From Litchfieldia alkalitelluris (lineage in GTDB: Bacteria > Bacillota > Bacilli > Bacillales > Salisediminibacteriaceae), in contig NZ_KZ119600.1 of assembly GCF_002153425.1 (NCBI RefSeq), positions 4,197,100 through 4,261,099 on the forward strand: DNA of 64,000 nucleotides. Direction: 5' to 3'. Numbering within the stretch: position 1 is the first letter of the stretch; each line of letters starts with the position of its first letter. The notes beneath the pieces were generated by a model. It saw only the letters and a program-made list of their open reading frames with translations. It did not search any database and was not told the DNA's origin. The position numbers and the translations under genes were made by a program. This document shows, one piece after another, positions 61,730 to 64,000 of this stretch.

Positions 61730-63024
61730 TAATTAAGCCCCCGTAACTTATCAAAATTTTTCACCTTATTTATTGTTATTAAAATTAATAAAAGATTAAT
61801 TAGAGCCCCAGACAGGCCAAACAGTGCAACACTAATTAAGTCACTTGAAAAAGCATAATACCCAACTGCCAAGGAAATAACACGAGCAATAATAGTAAAA
61901 ACAGTGAAGTTTAAGTGGAATAATTGTGCAGACAATACAGGTAATGCTTTTACACTTGGGGTGTTAATAAACAAGAAAAATGTCCAAAGTGCTATCCATC
62001 TAGCATATTCACCAGCTAACACCCAATCCATTCCAAAAACAAATCCAAATAGCCAGGGACCAAAAATAATAACTATTCCAAATGGTATAATCCCTACTGC
62101 ACAAAGTGCTAACGTAGCTTTTATAACTAAGTTTGTGAGTTTATGACCATTATTAGCTGCCTCCGCGATCCGAGGGTAGAATACATCACCTATCGCATGA
62201 CCAATTAGCTGTCCAGGTATGCTTAAAACTGTTTTGCCAATAGAGTAAAATCCAGCTGAAGCCGGACCAAAAAAGCTTGCTAATAATAATACCGGCAAGC
62301 TTTGTGATATAGCATTAAGAAAAACTTGTGGCGCTCTATAAAGAGGGAAGTCTCTGTATTTTTTCATTAGTTCCATTACATTTGAAGGTTTCTCAGTATC
62401 TTCATGATGACTGGTTTTTGAACCTCTTATGCCAATAATTAGCATTAATGCATGAATAGCACTACCAATAGTTGTAATTATAATAAGTACAGACGCCACC
62501 GGATTTATCCAACCCATACCTACTTTAGCACTATTTAAAAATAGAGCTTGTAAAAATAAAACCCTTGCAGTAACACTGAACTGTTTAGTACGTATTATCC
62601 ATTGTTTTGTTACTTGTAAAAAACCTGTAAACACTATTACCAATGGAATTAGATATAAAAATGGAGCTATATCCTCAAGTTGTAATAACAAAACAATATG
62701 ATTACTATAAAAAACTAATAATAGTGCTATAAAAACTGCCATTAAAATTGAAGTATATATTGAAATACGAATTAATAGTTTAGCATCTGCATCTTTTTTG
62801 GGTAACACGATGGCTATTGGATATGTCATGGCAGCTATCGGCGAAACAATTGCCACTAATGCCATAAAGACACCTAGTACACCGAATGCTTCTGGACCAT
62901 ATATGCGGGTAATTATTGGGGAAAAAAGTAAAGTTATAGCTTGAGCCCCAGCCGCACCAGTTGCCACTATAGCTACATTACGAACAAATTGCTTCTTTGT
63001 AAGTTTTGTGAGTTTATTTATCAT
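61729..63024 (-). CDS. Wzx-type oligosaccharide flippase
   Basis: 431 residues with about 12 hydrophobic segments. The opening KLTKKQFVRNVAIVATGAAG and the pattern LFSPIITRIYGPEAFGVLG are typical of the polysaccharide transporter (MOP/Wzx) family. It flips lipid-linked repeat units across the membrane for capsule or exopolysaccharide assembly. Its stop overlaps the CapA-like start. Confidence 0.9.
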   Translation of the reverse strand: MINKLTKLTKKQFVRNVAIVATGAAGAQAITLLFSPIITRIYGPEAFGVLGVFMALVAIVSPIAAMTYPIAIVLPKKDADAKLLIRISIYTSILMAVFIALLLVFYSNHIVLLLQLEDIAPFLYLIPLVIVFTGFLQVTKQWIIRTKQFSVTARVLFLQALFLNSAKVGMGWINPVASVLIIITTIGSAIHALMLIIGIRGSKTSHHEDTEKPSNVMELMKKYRDFPLYRAPQVFLNAISQSLPVLLLASFFGPASAGFYSIGKTVLSIPGQLIGHAIGDVFYPRIAEAANNGHKLTNLVIKATLALCAVGIIPFGIVIIFGPWLFGFVFGMDWVLAGEYARWIALWTFFLFINTPSVKALPVLSAQLFHLNFTVFTIIARVISLAVGYYAFSSDLISVALFGLSGALINLLLILITINKVKNFDKLRGLN

Positions 63025-63228
63025 TTAATACCCCTTAAGGCTTTAATATTTCTTTTATCAAATAATATGATACTAAAAACAAATAAGTTTCTTAGTACTT
63101 GACCAGTTTGGCTATCTAAAAATTTGCGACCGACGGATCTACATAGTTACATTCTCAGCCTATTTTTATTGCAGTTTTATGGTAAAATATTTATGTCTAG
63201 TCATAATTTCTTTTACCTTCGGTATTAT

Positions 63229-64000
63229 TTAGTCTTTTTTTTTAAACATAGCGATAAAATTATATATCCTCTTTTTAATAAACTTAGTAAAGTTATATAA
63301 ACCTAACAAATATAGGAAAGAGGTAATGTAAGCTTTCTTATTAAGTGGATTCAACTTAATTGAGTTAATCAACATATATTCAGCCTTTTTTTTATTACCC
63401 GCGCGTAACAAAACTTCTGCATACTGTACTAAGTAGGTACTATGAATTTTTGGGAGCTTTACTAAATCAGCATATATTTTTTTATATAATATATCAAACC
63501 CAGTCACTTTAGCTTCTGGATTATTGGTTATTCTATCTTGATGAATGTTTATAATCACTAATGGTTCTTCTATAAAATCATACTTATATTCTCTAGCCAA
63601 TCTAATATATAAATCTAAATCTTGTCTTGATGGTAATGACTCATCAAAAAGGCCTACGTTAATTAATGCATATTTTTTGCATATTACTGTGGATAACTTA
63701 GGAGCCCGAACACCATTTTTCACCAATAGGTCATCGAAAATATATCCTCTTAAAACAGGAACAATGATTTTTTCATGTTTATAATTATGTTTATCTGACG
63801 TTTTTATTACCTTTCGACCTGTATCGAATACCGCAACATCTTCTTTAGCAAAACTAATTTGTTTGACTTGCTTTTCTAACTTATTTGGTAACCATTCATC
63901 ATCATCATCAAGAAAGGCAATGTAATCTGCTTTTGCGGATAAAATCCCAGTATTTCTTGCAGCTCCCCCCCCCTTATTCTTTGCATGCTTTAAATATCTT
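63229..64000 (-). CDS. Family 2 glycosyltransferase (5' end outside window)
   Basis: The frame is open to the window edge, so at least 256 residues are present and the true start is outside. The visible part opens RYLKHAKNKGGGAARNTGIL, then AKADYIAFLDDDDEWLPNKL, the nucleotide-sugar and metal-binding region of GT2 enzymes (DDDD). DLYIRLAREYKY is the acceptor-side motif. The C-terminal 80 residues are helical and basic. It adds a sugar to the repeat unit. A run of nine G residues at the KGGG codons may allow slippage. Confidence 0.88.
   Translation of the reverse strand, partial: RYLKHAKNKGGGAARNTGILSAKADYIAFLDDDDEWLPNKLEKQVKQISFAKEDVAVFDTGRKVIKTSDKHNYKHEKIIVPVLRGYIFDDLLVKNGVRAPKLSTVICKKYALINVGLFDESLPSRQDLDLYIRLAREYKYDFIEEPLVIINIHQDRITNNPEAKVTGFDILYKKIYADLVKLPKIHSTYLVQYAEVLLRAGNKKKAEYMLINSIKLNPLNKKAYITSFLYLLGLYNFTKFIKKRIYNFIAMFKKKD

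Overview
The window reads as the chromosome of a low-GC Gram-positive bacterium, most likely a member of the Bacillaceae (inference). The grounds are strong GGAGG-type ribosome binding sites before nearly every gene, AT-rich spacers, a phage whose modules are all of Firmicutes type, and a capsule or exopolysaccharide locus of Bacillus type. No rRNA, tRNA, CRISPR array or complete insertion sequence was seen. Every gene I accept lies on the minus strand, so transcription runs from the right edge to the left edge.

Right end (about 56.2-64 kb): a host surface-polysaccharide operon. In transcription order it holds a family 2 glycosyltransferase (cut by the window edge), a Wzx-type flippase, a CapA-like protein, an asparagine-synthase-like enzyme, UDP-glucose dehydrogenase and UDP-glucuronate 4-epimerase.

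Middle (about 17-56 kb): a nearly complete siphovirus prophage. First come a methyltransferase-like protein with a TRD, two Com-like zinc ribbons and four repeated RNA hairpins. Next are a sigma-like regulator and the replication genes (DUF2800 nuclease, DUF2815 SSB-like protein, family A DNA polymerase, VapE-type primase/helicase, VRR-NUC, SNF2 helicase). They are followed by a DUF1492-like regulator, an HNH nuclease, a ParB-N/DNA methylase and the terminases. Then come portal, ClpP-like protease, HK97 capsid, an Ig-bearing head fibre, connector and tail genes, with a programmed -1 frameshift in the tail chaperone. Two accessory cassettes lie in the tail-lysis interval: an AbiEi-like regulator with a small HipA-N/HIRAN-associated-like protein, and a three-gene ABC-3C (MC6 type) predicted defence system. 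Holin, amidase and a second sigma-like regulator finish the phage.

Left end (about 1.3-16.9 kb): an array of large serine recombinases. One group is complete: LSR-A, LSR-B, and a 1224-residue protein that fuses an A-like and a B-like recombinase, so four catalytic domains in three genes. A second, partial group holds the 3' part of an LSR-B gene and another fused A-B gene. Between the two groups sits an AAA+ ATPase/subtilase pair that matches the IetAS anti-phage system. A promoter-like motif upstream of LSR-A recurs with identical spacing before two phage gene blocks, which ties the recombinases to the phage. A membrane DUF6338-type protein and a tiny coupled gene close the window.

The most unusual items are the double recombinase, the IetAS islet between two recombinase arrays, the Com-like genes with four repeated hairpins next to a methylase whose catalytic motif is degenerate, the ABC-3C and AbiEi cassettes, and an iteron-like GTTCCTA cluster beside the primase gene. 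Identity figures below are estimates by eye; no search was run.
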